Assembly (NCBI RefSeq): GCF_905147045.1
Contig: NC_065918.1
Coordinates: forward strand, 11,718,001-11,782,000
Direction: 5' to 3'
DNA from: Nymphalis io
Lineage: Eukaryota > Arthropoda > Insecta > Lepidoptera > Nymphalidae
DNA length: 64,000 bases
Every line of letters starts with the position of its first letter. Positions within the stretch are counted from its first letter, which is position 1. Position numbers and translations under genes: made by a program. This document shows positions 37,066-50,595 of the stretch, piece after piece. Below the pieces are notes generated by a model. The model ran no database searches. It saw nothing but the letters and a program-made list of their open reading frames with translations, and was not told the DNA's origin.

Positions 37066-37131
37066 GTAACAGCCTGTGAATGTCCCACTGCTGGGCTAAA
37101 GACCTCCTCTCCTCTTTTTGAGGAAAAGGTT
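37066..37131 (-). repeat. SINE A (Metulj-like) 3' fragment
   Basis: About 65 bp of the SINE tail, ending at the gaggaaaaggttt segment. A more decayed copy follows 130 bp downstream. Confidence 0.7.
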
Positions 37132-37263
37132 TAAACTTGTTTATATCAGCTTAATTATGAAATATATTCAAGATCAATATATAAATTAATAAGCAACCAC
37201 ACACTCACACCCTAGGCTTGAATTACGATAGATAAATGAAAATTAAGATGTTTTTGTAAAAAA

Positions 37264-37520
37264 ATGCCTGTAAATATCCAGCTGGCAAATGTCTCCACCT
37301 TTCTTGAGAAGAAGAATTGGAGTTTATTCCATATGTTGCTCTAATACTGGTTGGTGATAAACATGTGACAGATTTTCATCCGGCATATGAAGGCTTTCTC
37401 ATGTCCTTTTTTGCTTCACCGCTGAGTAGGAGACGAATCATAATTACAAATTAAGCATATGACCTCTCAGTGATGCTACTAGAATTAAAAGCCTCGATCT
37501 TTAGTTAACATTCACGTCTA
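37264..37520 (-). repeat. SINE A, old divergent copy
   Basis: The order of blocks follows SINE A (cctgtaaat, gagaagaa, ggagtttattcca, ggttggtg, aaattaagcatatga, ttaacattcacg) but with many substitutions and small gaps. This suggests an older insertion than its neighbours. Confidence 0.6.
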
Positions 37521-38019
37521 TTATGCAATACTTTATTTCATAAATTATGTTTGTTTGAGAAGGATCTGATATCTAATGCAAGGTTCATTTTAGTTCAGAA
37601 AGATGGGTTGCATTATTATAATAAGTACAAAATACCTTACAATAAACTGTTTTAATTTTTATTATTATGTTTGTAAAAACAATGTAATACGTTACGGTGT
37701 TTCACAAAGCTTCTGGATTCCATCCGACACATGCAAATTTCTTTGAAGTGATTTTCATTCATCACATACGACGAATTTAATACATAAAAACGCTAAAACA
37801 ATTGCGTTGTCTAGCGGGTTTTGTCAGTTAGCATTTGCTGAAAATAGAGATGTTCATAGTCAGTTAAAATTAAAACTATAATGAAGATCAAAATATGATC
37901 ACGATCATGTACAAGTGATCATGTATAAGTAAATTTCTTAAAATATATCGACTTAGAAGATTTTAATTTTGTGTTACTTTAATTTCTATAATAAAATTTT
38001 GGCAAGACAGTTTTTTTAT

Positions 38020-38260
38020 AATTACCGAGAAGGCTCCACTCTGCCTGATAGTAAGTGGTAGTAGAGTATAAACGCAACAACGGTCAGTACAGTCGGGAAG
38101 AATGATCTGCACTAGACACCTTGTCGGTCCGCAATATGCCTCTTCATGCTGCGTTTGAAGTAACCCAAGTTATACGAGGAGGGGAACACGTGTGGTAATT
38201 TTTGCAACGTAATTTTTCCACACGTGTGGCATTTTTCCAAATCCATGAAGATGTGTTTAT
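38020..38260 (+). repeat. Interspersed repeat fragment, unclassified
   Basis: GC-richer than its surroundings, with ccgagaaggctccactctgc, gtggtagtagagtataaacg and aatatgcctcttcatgctgc, phrases I recall from butterfly repetitive DNA near LINEs. It ends at cacgtgtgg; the palindrome CCACACGTGTGG lies at 38218-38229. Confidence 0.4.
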
Positions 38261-38340
38261 GAAAAATCACTGAATAAATTATGATTATTTAAAACTTCGT
38301 CGCAGCACGTGTCACACTAAAACCACTGTATTTATTTTAA

Positions 38341-38367
38341 ATAAGATAGACAGTACGTCTATCTTAT
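38341..38367. repeat. 11-bp hairpin
   Basis: Arms 38341-38351 and 38357-38367 are exact reverse complements around AGTAC. Confidence 0.8.
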
Positions 38368-38607
38368 GGCATAATAGCATTTTTTTTCTGATCAACATAA
38401 GAGTATTTTATACAGTGAAACGGAAGAGTTCCCAAGGGCTTTCCTTGTCTCGATGCTGAAACTGTTCTACCACTAAGCCAACTTTACGTCAGTCTTAATG
38501 TAATGTTTAGTTTAAACGTATTTATTTAAAATGTTATTTATTATATTAATATAAATACATAATATATCAATTGATAATGATGATAATCATATCCACCTTA
38601 TATATTT

Positions 38608-38830
38608 CCATGGCGGCCTTTCTCAACGAAGGACTTAGAAGGTGTGAACAAACACAAGTGCAATCTGTAAATGTAGTCAATAATCCTAGACCAGAAAGAC
38701 TTCAGTCGCATGGCCAACGATTTTTAATAAACAATTCTAATATCCAGATTCTAGGTTGCTACGGATAATTTAATGACAGAAAAACCCAAGAATTTTCTAT
38801 TGGCCTGGTCTGGAGTTAGGACCTCTGAAT
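38608..38830 (-). repeat. SINE B, old divergent copy
   Basis: Minus-oriented remnants of SINE B: atggcggcc, aaacacaagtgcaatct, and at the right end gacagaaaaacccaag with attggcctggtctgg, the reverse complement of the box B-adjacent segment. It explains a 65-residue open frame here. Confidence 0.5.
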
Positions 38831-39779
38831 CTACTCCCTTTTAAAATAGCCACTAGAATACGAGGCAACTTATTAATTACAATAATTTGTCCTATAAAAT
38901 GAATGGTAAAAAGGTGTGTGTTAAAAAAATTATTTTAAGAATTGAAGTCGTGTCCGGACGTGGTAGGCGTTCGGATATTACAAAGGATGTTGCAGGCTAT
39001 CGATCATCGTTACTGTCATAGCGTCTTTAACGAAGTATGTGGCCTGACCTTAAATACTTGCGAAAGCTGCATAAATAAAACCTGATTTAAATCTTACGCA
39101 TTATTAATTTATCCTTTGGGATCTCCTCGAGGACACGCCAAAATTGAATTTAAATTGGTTCATCAGTAACGAATTACTTAAAAAATATTATTAAAGATTT
39201 GCCCAGTGTGGCGTTTATTCGATAAATTCTAACAAATTCATGAATAAATAACAATTTATAGTAAAATCTAATAAGAGTATAAAGTATAATACCGTAATAA
39301 ACTATATCAGAGTGTTGAACGTTGTAATATTTTTATTCTCATAATGATTATTTGAAGAGTATCCTTCAACTAAATGGCGCTTAACATTACCGTTTTAATA
39401 AAGGAATATTGTGAAAATACTTAGATATCTTGAAAACAATACTTTCTCTGTTCCAAGTCGTCTCGTATTAAACTAAGCTTCAAGTAAAGTTGGAGATTCC
39501 TCCGGACTTTGGACTTGTTCTGAAATTACCAAAGGACCAATAGTGTTTTATAAGAACGTACGGACAGACGGCTGAAGTATTTTTATTAAAAAGATTTTCC
39601 TCATATTTTGCTAGTTTAAATTTCGTTTATGAATATGAATGTTTTGATTTACAAAGTCCTTGTAAAAATTCCTTTTGAATCCGACTTGAACAAATTAAGC
39701 TACAATGAATACAGAATTATTTATATATTTATTATAATCATGCTTAAGAGTTGTTGATAGAAACTTAAACTAAAATGAT

Positions 39780-39834
39780 AATTATTTTACCATTAAAAAT
39801 AAATAAAAACAGTATTTTTAATGGTAAAATAATT
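39780..39834. repeat. 21-bp perfect inverted repeat
   Basis: Arms 39780-39800 and 39814-39834 pair exactly around a 13-nt spacer, and pairing extends imperfectly for about ten more bases outside. Probably a fold-back remnant or hairpin RNA-forming site. Confidence 0.9.
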
Positions 39835-40684
39835 ACCATTTTTAGACTCCCAGAATATCATAAAAACGATGTTATAATTTTGGAACGAAGTTCTTTTATG
39901 CGGCTCACAATAAAGTGAAATGGTCGAAATTGTCGCATAACGAAAAAGCGTTATGCCTACTCTAAAAGACCTCTCTTTCTCTTTATTATTGTTTTTTCTA
40001 TTTTATACGGCTGATATGTGAAAAGTGAAATTACTTTAAAAATGATAAAGCATATATTCAAACTGTAAAATAATACTCAGAATAAGAGTCATGGATAAGA
40101 GTATAATGGTTTTGAAGTTTTATAAAATTTGATAATATCGTTATATTTCTGGCGGCAAAAATGGGTACAACGTTGTAATGGCAATATCTTTCTTAATAAC
40201 AACACATCGTAAGTCATAGATGGCGCTCCAAGTAATAACAATGATCGTTTTTTTTTGCGTTTTGGTCCTTTGCAGAAATTTAAACTATTTTCTATAATGA
40301 AAACTTTTTACTTATAAAAAGTTGCATTATTTTTTCATCAAACTATCAAAATTAATTAATATTAAATAAATATGTAAAGTAAAATTAACTTATAATTTGT
40401 TATTTTATATTTAAATTTGAATAAATTACTATTTAGATTAAAAAAGAGAGTATATAAAGTATAAGAGTATGTATAAGAGTATATAAAGTAATAAAGGAGG
40501 ACTGCTTCTGGGGTGGTAAAAATACAGTAATATAATCAATAAAATCATTTTAAAACATGTTTTGAGTTGAAAATATATAGCAAAAAACTTCGTTCCTGAC
40601 GGGGTCCTCCGACCACACAATTTTTTTATTAACAATAGTATTTTCATATTTTAGCGTCCTTGTCATATGAGTTATTCGAATAAC

Positions 40685-40876
40685 AGTAACAGCCTGGCCT
40701 GGTATAAGGCCTCCTCTCCCTTTTGAAAAGAAGGTTTGGAGCTTATTCCATCACGCTGCTCCAATGCGAGTTGGTAGAATACACATGCAGAATTTCAATG
40801 AAATTAGACACATGCAGGTTTCCTCACGATGTTTTCCTTCACCGTCAAGCACAAGCTGAATTATAAACACAAATTA
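40685..40876 (-). repeat. SINE A (Metulj-like), 5'-truncated
   Basis: Tail and body of the SINE are present up to ataaacacaaatta; the tRNA-like head is missing. There is a 10-bp deletion near the left end. Confidence 0.75.
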
Positions 40877-40999
40877 TTCGAATAAGTATAATCTAATTTA
40901 CGCATTATATATAAATACATCTGCATTTAAATTCGATTTTAATATTAATATTTGTGAACATTGGAACGTCAAAGCGCACCTTTGTATTCGATCGACATT

Positions 41000-43900
41000 C
41001 TTATAATATATTCTTTATAAAATAATATATTAAAATTGTGAGGCTTGACGATCGAGTAAGTATATAATAACTGATAAATATCCCCATGGTGGGCGAAAGA
41101 TTGAGTTGGAGGAGGAAGAGGGGAATTTTTGTTTCATTGTTAGTCTTTCTATCTGCACAAGCTTATGTTGGGGGAATTGCCCGACTATGTGGAAAGTGTC
41201 TGTTTGTGATTAATAGACTTCGACACTCTTTGACCAAATACTTACCATGGAAGTTGGTACATATATGTATGTATTTTTTCATGAAGAAGCTTTTTATACT
41301 ATCTACTTTGTTGTTACTCGACGCTAGATCGCGCTGCCTGTCAAGTCTATAACTCTAGTAATTCCGATGACCTCTTGATTGATGATCACTCTGTATCTGG
41401 AAGGCACTTTCTAATATCATTTCATCATATCACCTCTCCGCCACCGCTGTCTTGTACCTTTTCTTTTCATGGCACGTATGCTATGCTATAATATAATTGT
41501 TGCTATAAATTATTTTAATAATATGAAAAATATATTTATAATATTAATGAAACCTATTGTAATTTCATATTGATTGGCTTTCTTTAATTATAAATTCTTT
41601 GAATAACCATCAATTATGATGCTTCACATCTGACAGGGGTAAAAGCCCGCTTGATCTTGATTTCCCAAAAATCCTTATTAGCGAATTTCTAGTGAAATAA
41701 AGAAAGCTGCTAGCCTAATTTTGAGTATGTAGGGTGATGAGGGTGAATAGTTCCAGAGTTATTGATTATCTTCTTATGACACCCCCTCACGTTTTGCTTA
41801 ATTCACACATTGATAGCCGATTTTTAAAAAAACTAAATTTTAGATAATTGAATGCTTAAGTAACTTAAGAGAACTTCTTCCTTCCTTTGCAGTTTTGTAA
41901 TTTAATCCGTAGCTTAAAACCGGGAATTTTGCCGATAACGCTTCCGCAACCCGCAAGAGTTTATTTCCGCAAAACCCGCTCTTAGCGGATCTCAGCAAAC
42001 GAAACATGCTTTCAAAATGACATCTAAAATATTTTATATACATAACTTTTATATACACGATCATAGTATTATTAATGAAACGATAATGCATAAGATTAAG
42101 CTAGTTTCTATATATAAAAAGGCAAAGAAAAACTTAGTTTGTCAACCGATTTTTTAATAAAAGTATTTATATATTTGGTATCGATTGACGAATGTTATCA
42201 ATAAATAATTAAAGTAAGAGGAGATACATAAAGTTAGTATTCGTTGATTTCCATGCAGGATAAATAATAATTTTATTGTTTTTACGATGACGAGACAACG
42301 ATTCGACTTTAAAATGACGATTCGAAAGTACTCGCAAGATCCTACGTGAATAAAGTATATTTTGATTTGAATGTTCGCTTTTTATGATTTCTACAAATTT
42401 AAAATAATGATTATGACCGAATTTCGAATGCTAGGCACACTAATATAATATAAATAAATATTTTATTAATTCTATGTAGGTTAAATGTAGCATAAGTTTT
42501 GCCTTTGAACATCTACAAGTTAACCTAAAATTAACTAGTGTATCATTTTGTATAATAATTTCTTGTATAATAGTTCATCAGCTGTAACTATATTATTTAG
42601 AAGTTGGATAGTTTGACTGCACAGAGTTGTAGTTCTCCAAAACTTTAGTAATACACGAACACGACTTGGTGTTCGCTCAGTTTTCCTAATTTTGTGTGTT
42701 AACTCAATTCCATTGTGTAGTTCGGATATATAAAGTGAGCGCGTGCATGCATTTAAGTGTTATCAAATTCATACAAAATTATGTCCAACGACAACAATTT
42801 TATCACATTGAGGGTATTTTAATAATTCATACCTCATTCAAAATGTATAAATTAAATGTATTTAAGAAATTGGTTCACACCAAACACAAGTATAAAAGAA
42901 GTAATATTGAAATATGTAGCCAATAGTCATAATTTATCTGTTTTGTTTTGAATACAGACTAAAAAAATAACAAACAATAAATCTGTTTTTATAATATATG
43001 GTATTTGGATGTTTCGCGAGAATTTCAGCGACAGTAACCGTCTATTATCAAGTGAATCATTTGAGTTTCTAAAAATTAAAAAAATACTTAATATAAATAT
43101 ATATAAAATTCACTCTCCACAAGTTTGAGGCTGCAAAACTCGAAAAACTCGATCGATTGACATGAAATTTTGACACGGCGTTAGATTTCAATACGCGCGT
43201 GTAAAATAAAACCTGTCAAGTACACGTACACCTGCCGAGTGTAATTTCTGTGTATTATATTTTCCCACAAACGCAAATCACTTAATGACATCCATAAAGT
43301 AATAATAATGTTTAAAGTTGTGACTAATAAATGCGAACCATGTAATGTAACCATGTCAACACAAAATCACTGTGTCTCATACACAAGGAAGGAATATGCT
43401 CTAAATGGCATCAACAATAATGACACTATTTGAACAAAGAAGTTCAGAAGATAATGGCAAAAGCAAAACTCCAAAACGCAGTGACATTGAATTCGATAAT
43501 CGTTGGGTTTTATATATTCACCATTTTTATCGAATATTTTTAAAGGTCATTTGTAGGTCGGAGTATTGCATTTTAAAGGCTTAATGCACAAAACGTATTA
43601 CAATGCTTTGATTTTTAAGAAGTAATTTAAATGAAACATCTTAACACCAAATTGGTTTATATATGTTAGTGGCATCTTGAAAATGTACAAAGATTGTATT
43701 TTACGAAATAAAACATATAGGGTTTTCGAGAACTTTAATGTATACAGACATTACGATTTATGAAACTTCAATTCAATTATTGTAGACAATTTTTATTGTG
43801 TCTTAAAGTGTAAACTGAGCCTTAGCATATTGTTATATGATCAGTATATTTTCTGCGTTCTCTCTAACACATTAGCACAGTGGCCAACTTTGGAGAAGAT

Positions 43901-45079
43901 TTATTGAGAGTACAGTTTTTATTTCTTTTCTTTCTCTTCCACAGCAACTGCTATTGCGATTTGTGGCAAGACTTTCTAAAAAAGAAACTTTATAAGGATA
44001 ATTATTATACACAGTGTTTTTATTTAAACAGGTGTTAATAATTGCAAAAATATCCTAAGCATCATATCATTGCCACGTCAGCAAAATATAATGTGACTAA
44101 TGGGATTTGCCATATTGTAATATTTTTTTTGCTTATGTTATATACACTTTGTTGCTTATGTTGTCGTAAGTTCTATATATTCTTTATTACATTTTACTAA
44201 AATACTCTAAAAATACTCTACTGTAGTGTATACGATTTATAATACTTCTTTGTTACGAATAAATTATGACTGAAGTTCAACTCAAGCAAGAAAACAATGT
44301 ATAATTGCTGTCTCTAGCGTCTTTAGTTTTGCAACCTTAAATATATTCATTTAAAGACAATTCAACTAGAATTGTATAGAATTATTAATGTTATGAGCAC
44401 AAGAGATCTGTTGTGTACTGGAATTGTATGTCATATATAAGCTCATCAGTTAAATTAATTAATGACGTGTATCATGACAGTAAATTATTAAATAGTTTTA
44501 AAGTTATGCTATTTTCAATATTTGAAATGTATTTTATTTTCGTTAATGCCATTATAAACGTACGTTTCATATAGTTAGTATTCTTTGGCTTCTCTAAAAA
44601 CAACTTACCGTGCAAAACTAGTTCGAGAAGACTTAAATCATTTTCGTCGCTTTCTCCTTAACAGTTTTACGGCACTTGGCGATCGGTCGCTTGCCAAAAC
44701 ATTGTAACGGCTACGCACCGTATATTACACTTATTATCTAGCTATCCCAGTAAATAATGTGATAAATCTTAACCCCCATTCCAAAAGATTTAGAATAAAA
44801 ATTATCTTGTAACCATTTGGTCCTAAATTTAAAATTATATTGATAAAATCGCTGGTAGAATTCCAGCCCTAGGTTTCATATTAATGTGTTTATATGCTAG
44901 TTTTTAATGAATATTTATCAAGGCTGGAATTTAAATAGTTTGATTACTGTAAATGCACCTTTACTTTTGATTCCAATATTTTCTTTAATAATAAAAATAT
45001 GATTTAAAAAATTATATTATAAAATTAAATAATATAATATAATTTATAAAACTAATAATATAATATCAATTTGTTTTTA
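41000..45079. other. Non-coding stretch; nothing recognised
   Basis: AT-rich with a slightly GC-richer patch at 41080-41480. An 88-codon frame at 41086-41352 has a hydrophobic stretch but no family match, splice context or codon signature that would support a gene. A decayed repeat lies near 42105. Confidence 0.45.
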
Positions 45080-45125
45080 AAACAATTTATTTTAAAGGTT
45101 CATCCACGTTTAAAATAAATTGTTT
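45080..45125. repeat. 17-bp perfect inverted repeat
   Basis: Arms 45080-45096 and 45109-45125 pair exactly around a 12-nt spacer (ggttcatccacg). Confidence 0.9.
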
Positions 45126-46378
45126 CCATTGTCCACTAAATTCAATACCATAGGCCGACCCAGTTCTATTAGAATGTTCTCGTTTTAGGCAGCTGTCAGC
45201 GACAATCGCTTTTACTAGAGCTGAATTAAAGTTTTACCTCTTTTATTCGAGCAGTTAGTGGTACAATAGAAGTTGTTAAAACCTTTTGTGACGTACTTAT
45301 TTTAATTCATTCACGGCAAGAACTGTTTGAAAAACCATTTTATTCGCTTCGGGTATTTTAGTACGGTAGGAAATTACTTTATATTATATATTAGTGACTG
45401 AGACACGATTATATAATGTCATTCACATTGTGACACATGACATTTTGGTCTTATTATTCTAAGAGATTTAAATCGAGTGATTTATTAATATTGTTAATAT
45501 ACTCTTTTTTTGCTTCTATTGCTAGTTCAACTCGAGCTCAGATATATAAAAAAAAATTTATACAATAAAATTCTGCAAACTATATATATTTGGCAAAGAA
45601 TGCATTGAAAACGTCTGTATATATTTATATACATTTAAAACATTAAAATACTATAATAAAAGCGTAGCAATAGTATTTGTTCATTGTCAAGGAAGAAATA
45701 ATAAGAAATAGTTCTTACCAAAAGACACTACCGTGTGTGGTACGGTTTTTCTTTAGGGAATTGAATCCAATCTGTGCTAGTTGAAAGGCTTAATTTATTT
45801 AACACAATGACGTTTCAGCAGTTCTTATAAGATCCTTCTTGGATGTAGTATATTCTATACTTAAATTAGATATTATCAGAACTTAATCGTGTATAAATAC
45901 ATTATTATCCAGATTAAAATGCAAATTATAACGAACAAATCCTCGTAGATGCACGTGACACAAGTCTTTGTCTGATAATTAGTGGAACGATGTTAACGAA
46001 CCACTTGTTACCGGGACCGGACTATAATCCCCAGGGCTTAAGTTATATTTTATTTACGAAATAAATATATTTATTTCTACTTTTATTAAATAAAAACTCT
46101 GCTATATTTCTGGTATCCAACGTCACTGATAGGTGAGCTTTTAAATGATTAATATATTATTGTTGCTTCATTTTACTTACATAATTATCCTTTAAATTTA
46201 TTTTATATTTTATTTATTTCCTTTATCTTTTATCGTTCCTTGGTAGTTAAAATTTGAAATGTTGATATCATTAATACTATTTATATAATATCATTCATGA
46301 ACGCCTTAAGTTTTGTTGTCTATGTTTGTCTGGGATGGATGATAGGGATTTGACAAATTTCAACGCCAAATATTTTGT

Positions 46379-46435
46379 TATCGATAGTGATAAATAGTAT
46401 CGATAGTGATAGTTATAAATATTTGGTTATCGATA
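46379..46435. promoter_or_regulatory. Cluster of three TATCGATA (DRE-type) sites
   Basis: Exact TATCGATA at 46379-46386, 46398-46405 and 46428-46435. In Drosophila this palindrome is the DRE bound by DREF and contains the CGATA core bound by BEAF-32, both typical of housekeeping promoters and domain borders. No gene is recognised beside it, so its role is open. Confidence 0.4.
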
Positions 46436-46749
46436 TTTTCACCATATATAATGTAATATTAGTAGTTTCAATTAATTTACTTAATTCGAATGAAATTCGA
46501 CCAAATTTTGTTTGTTATCTTTTGATAATTACAAGTATTATCCCCGACGTACTCGTAGTAAAATCAATATCTGTTTTAGATTATATTCCGATACAGACAA
46601 AATATTTTGTTCAAAAGCGATTTCATTAAGTACGCTTACAATAATATGGTTCATAACAACGTAGTCTAAAATATTTTTTCAAAAACAATATAAATTTATT
46701 TTAATATGGCAATTATTGTTTGAAAATATAATAGGTTATTTTTAGGATT

Positions 46750-46972
46750 AAGCCGAGACGATAAAATGGTAGAAACGCGTAAATTTTAATTGAAGATTAT
46801 AGGTTCGAGCCAAGTGAACTTTCATATGCTTAATTTTATTTATAATTCATCGTGTATGAAAATCTGTCACACGAGTATCTAACTTGGTAGAATAAGCTAC
46901 AATAAGCAACAAACTCTCCCATCAAATAGGAGAGGATGTCTTAGTCCAGCAAAGGGATATTTCCTGGCTATA
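46750..46972 (+). repeat. SINE A, old divergent copy
   Basis: Begins agccgagac and follows the SINE block order to gtccagcaaagggat, with many changes. The box B region is still recognisable as GGTTCGAGCC. Confidence 0.6.
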
Positions 46973-47321
46973 ATTTAATAGTCCTTCATTTATTCTTCAG
47001 GATTATTCTGGGTTTGATCAGATTGATTGTGTAAATGTTTATCGAGGCGCAATATACTCGCTGATCGTATTCAAATATCCCGAGTTTCTCTCTTAAAATT
47101 AAATCATTGAAACTTTGTTTGATATTTACATTATTAAATACTTAACCCGTACAATTGTTTTTCATGAAAATTTTGTTTCAAAACACAAGTCTTAAATGGA
47201 TATGTACATATATTTAAATTTTGTATTTACATAACTTGTTATTTACATTAAGTTTCAATTGATTTTGAAACAATTGTTTTTTGGTTTTTACGGTTTTTTA
47301 AATTTAAATTGTAAAATACAA

Positions 47322-47510
47322 GTTTCCGCTTGCGGCTCGAGCCGCGTTTGAAAGGAAGATGTACTCCATGTCCTTTTCTATACCCCTTACAATATATTTT
47401 ACAAAATGTCATGCTGATCGGTTGAGTAGCTAAGATGTGAAAGCGTAGCAAACAAACTAACTCACTTATTAGTAAGTGTAAGTAACTCATATTAGTAAGG
47501 ATATACTTTA
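47322..47510 (+). repeat. 3' end of an interspersed repeat (same family as 63690-63875)
   Basis: gtccttttctataccc, acaaaatgtcatgctgatcg, gttgagtagc and gcgtagcaaacaaactaact match, with changes, the copy at 63690-63875. It also ends in a related attagtaaggat phrase. It covers part of a 111-codon minus frame that is not a gene. Confidence 0.55.
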
Positions 47511-48208
47511 AATAGTTATATTGCAGTGTTTGATTTGATGTTTTTTTTCTTCTCTTTTCTTCAATCTTTATATCAAATACCATTTTTGTTCTTATTATGT
47601 GTTATTTATTAAATCATAATTGTTTTATATAGAAATGAATAAAAAAAATCTTTGTTTTTTTTTGTTTATCGTATTATCAAAACTAATATGACATGGCCAA
47701 AAACAGGTGTAAATAAAATAAAAATATTAAAAATAGACTAGCGATTCTTTTTGAAATCGTGCCTGTCTTTTATAGAAACATAAATATATAATTTATATAA
47801 GTGTAAGTTGTCAGAAATTGACACGAAACTTTATTTTATACTTTTGCTTGAAATATGAGTTAGTGCACGGGAATAATTGTACTCTATAGTTACAATTATC
47901 CTTGAACAATTTGACTTTAGAAACTTAGAAACACATTATTCATTAAAAAAAATTAGGCTGATTTTTGGGTGTTTAAATAAAAATAATAAAATTCACATGA
48001 ATAATCAAAATTATCTCGTTGAACATATTGCAGCTGCATTTTCTCTTCCCTCATTAAAACGATAAAATGCGAGCGCTTTCCTTCGGCGGTTCTTAATTTT
48101 ATTCATGCGGCGTCGGGAACTGAAAGTTACAAATAAAACCCACGAATTAAACCATCACAAGTTTTATTGTTAATATTAATTATTATTTATTATTATTGTT
48201 AATTATTA

Positions 48209-48271
48209 CCTTCTCCTCAAAAAGGGAGAGGAGGCCTTAGCCCAGCAGTGGGACATTCACAGGCTGTTACT
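48209..48271 (+). repeat. SINE A tail fragment with short tandem tail
   Basis: The last 60 bp of the SINE, almost without changes, followed by a TTACTA-type simple repeat that continues to about 48287. A short tandem tail is common for this family. Confidence 0.75.
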
Positions 48272-49508
48272 ATTACTATTACTATTTAAGTTTAATTGTT
48301 GTGTTTTATACGAAATTGAAAGTGTTCAATGTAAATTCCTTTTATAAATATTATAATTTACGCTTTTTATTGCTTACATATTAACGATTTTACTGTTATG
48401 CGTTAAAAGAAAGAGATTTGTCCATGATTACATAAAGTGTTTTCGCCAAAAGTTGTGTAAAGTGAGTTTGTTTTTTACGGTTTCGCCTCTTAACTATTTA
48501 ATAGATAATGGGTTCAGAAAAAGACACAGTGTACCTAACATCTACCACTTGAACGCGTGTTAAACCTTAGGCGGGCACTAGTATATTTTAAATAAATTTA
48601 ATGATTAAAACATTATAATTTGTGTTTTTATTCCTGCATTGTAAATATGCTTTACGTGTATGTGTTACCTTGGTTAGGAAATTTATTTTGATACGAGACA
48701 GGAAAAAATTGATGATTTTTGTGGGCGCACCGACAATGTATGGAAGCGCTTCTGGAGCATATAAGGATCTAATGATAGGTGAGTCTGACTATACCTTAAG
48801 CATACAATCATGTCACGTGTGCATTTTCCTCATCCTCACATATGGTGAATATATTTAGTCTTTGACCAGACGACCGACACCGAGGATGAAGCGCAGTAGT
48901 CTATGAGTCAAAACTTCAGCGAGGAAGCTGATTTTAATATCTTCCCCTGAGTATAGACCTGTCACAAGCACGACACATGAAATAAAAATGAAATAAATAA
49001 TATAATATCTCAAATAAATTTTCCATTTCATGTTTACAAGAGATTACAAAAATATAAGAAATATTGCGAAGTGGATGATATAAAGACGCGATAATCAGGG
49101 TATATTGCTGTCTGTTGTCGGCATTCTTGGTTTTCAGAGGCATTCACAACTTGTAAGCGGTAAAACGGAGTCTAAGACTAGATTAGTCCGACTTTTACAA
49201 CGCAGAAATTCTATTAAAAACCACATAAATAGTTATTGTTATTTGTAAATATATGTAATGAATAGTAAGTAGTGCAGCTATGAAATATAATTAAAAAATA
49301 TATATTTATTAAGGTCATTTAGAGCAGTCGTAGCAACGATGAACATGATGAAGTTATGAAGCTGTAATCATTAAGCAATGCTCAATAGTATAATGGTATT
49401 ATTATATACACCACAAAAAAGCAGTCACTTGCACATAGACGACTATGACTAAGAGATGACGGATAAGCAAGGACTCCTTATTATCTTAGCAGCGGGATTC
49501 GAATCAAT

Positions 49509-49538
49509 TATATATATATATATTTATTTATTTATATA
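49509..49538. repeat. TA-rich microsatellite
   Basis: (TA)n grading into TTTA repeats. Confidence 0.85.
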
Positions 49539-50310
49539 CAACAGCTCCATTTATACTATAATTCAATTATGTATAATAAATGTAGCTTTATTAATAAACT
49601 TTAATTTTTCTTAAACTTTATCTATCAATTTATTAGAACTCTTGTAAAACTAAGTTACAGCACTAGTTTGAAAACTTTGATGAAACAAAATAAGTACATT
49701 CAATTAAAACTAAAATGATTACCCGATACCCAACTTCAATAAAGTTATCGATTTTCACTAATTGGGAACGTGTTTTAGTAAAATTAAAACTTCGCGGATT
49801 AATACAAGTAAGCTAGAAACAAAGGATTATTTTTTATTGAAAACGTACAAAATTTTAACGATGATTTTTCAGTACGCATTTTTTTTGCATGTTTTACTCC
49901 ATCTTCATTGAAAAGAATAATTTTAATTTACATAATTTTAACAGAATATTTGTACTTAAACATTAATTTGACAATTTGCATTTGTAAAACAAATTTATTC
50001 CCGCTATTAGAGAGCGGAGGAATTTATTTATCATTGCCATAATACTCATTCTTAAAACGCAGCAACACTTTTATTTGTTTTAGCTGCGAGATCGTTATAA
50101 TGAGTGTCGTTAATTCTGCGAGCGGCGATTTTATGGAACAATCAGCGTAGACACTCGAATACGAAAAAAAATTATTTTAAAGTAATTATTCTTAAGGCAG
50201 AATTTGTCGGTGTCTAGAACTTATGAGCGTTAACCGATCCAAATCCTATCGAGAAAGGAAAATATCGTAGGGAAACCAGCATACGTCAAATTAAATTGAC
50301 ATACAACACG

Positions 50311-50395
50311 CATTGGAGTAGTGTGTTGGAATAAACTCTTAACTTTCAGCCAGGAAACTTAAGTCCAGTTGTGGGACAACCACTAGCTGTTACTT
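50311..50395 (+). repeat. SINE A, degenerate tail fragment
   Basis: Shows cgcattggagtagtgtgttg and the later gtccagttgtgggaca, a decayed form of the SINE tail. It lies 200 bp left of the full-length copy, in opposite orientation. Confidence 0.5.
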
Positions 50396-50595
50396 TTTAA
50401 TTTATAGGCACGCTGACGTCAAGGTCAAATTTGAGTGCGTATATATCATTTCTATCGTAAAAAAAGCAATTCTGTCGCTCTGACTTGAAAAGTTCTTTGC
50501 ATATTATTAAATGGTATGACATTATAAATAATTGTAATTATGAATAATTTAAATTTATATATTATATTTGCAGTAAAAGCGAATATTAAGTTTCC

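Noticed and set aside
36913..37134. 73-codon plus-strand frame, possibly a LINE fragment
   Set aside because: It runs into a SINE tail; the resemblance to retroelement sequence was too faint to call.
41086..41352. 88-codon plus-strand frame with a signal-peptide-like hydrophobic stretch
   Set aside because: No family match, no clear transcript signals, and the stretch could arise by chance in this composition.
47248..47583. 111-codon minus-strand open frame
   Set aside because: Overlaps a decayed interspersed repeat at 47322-47510 read on the other strand.
48622..48858. Possible exon ending at the good donor GTGAGT at 48779
   Set aside because: Two frames are about equally open, neither resembles a known protein, and no partner exon could be found.
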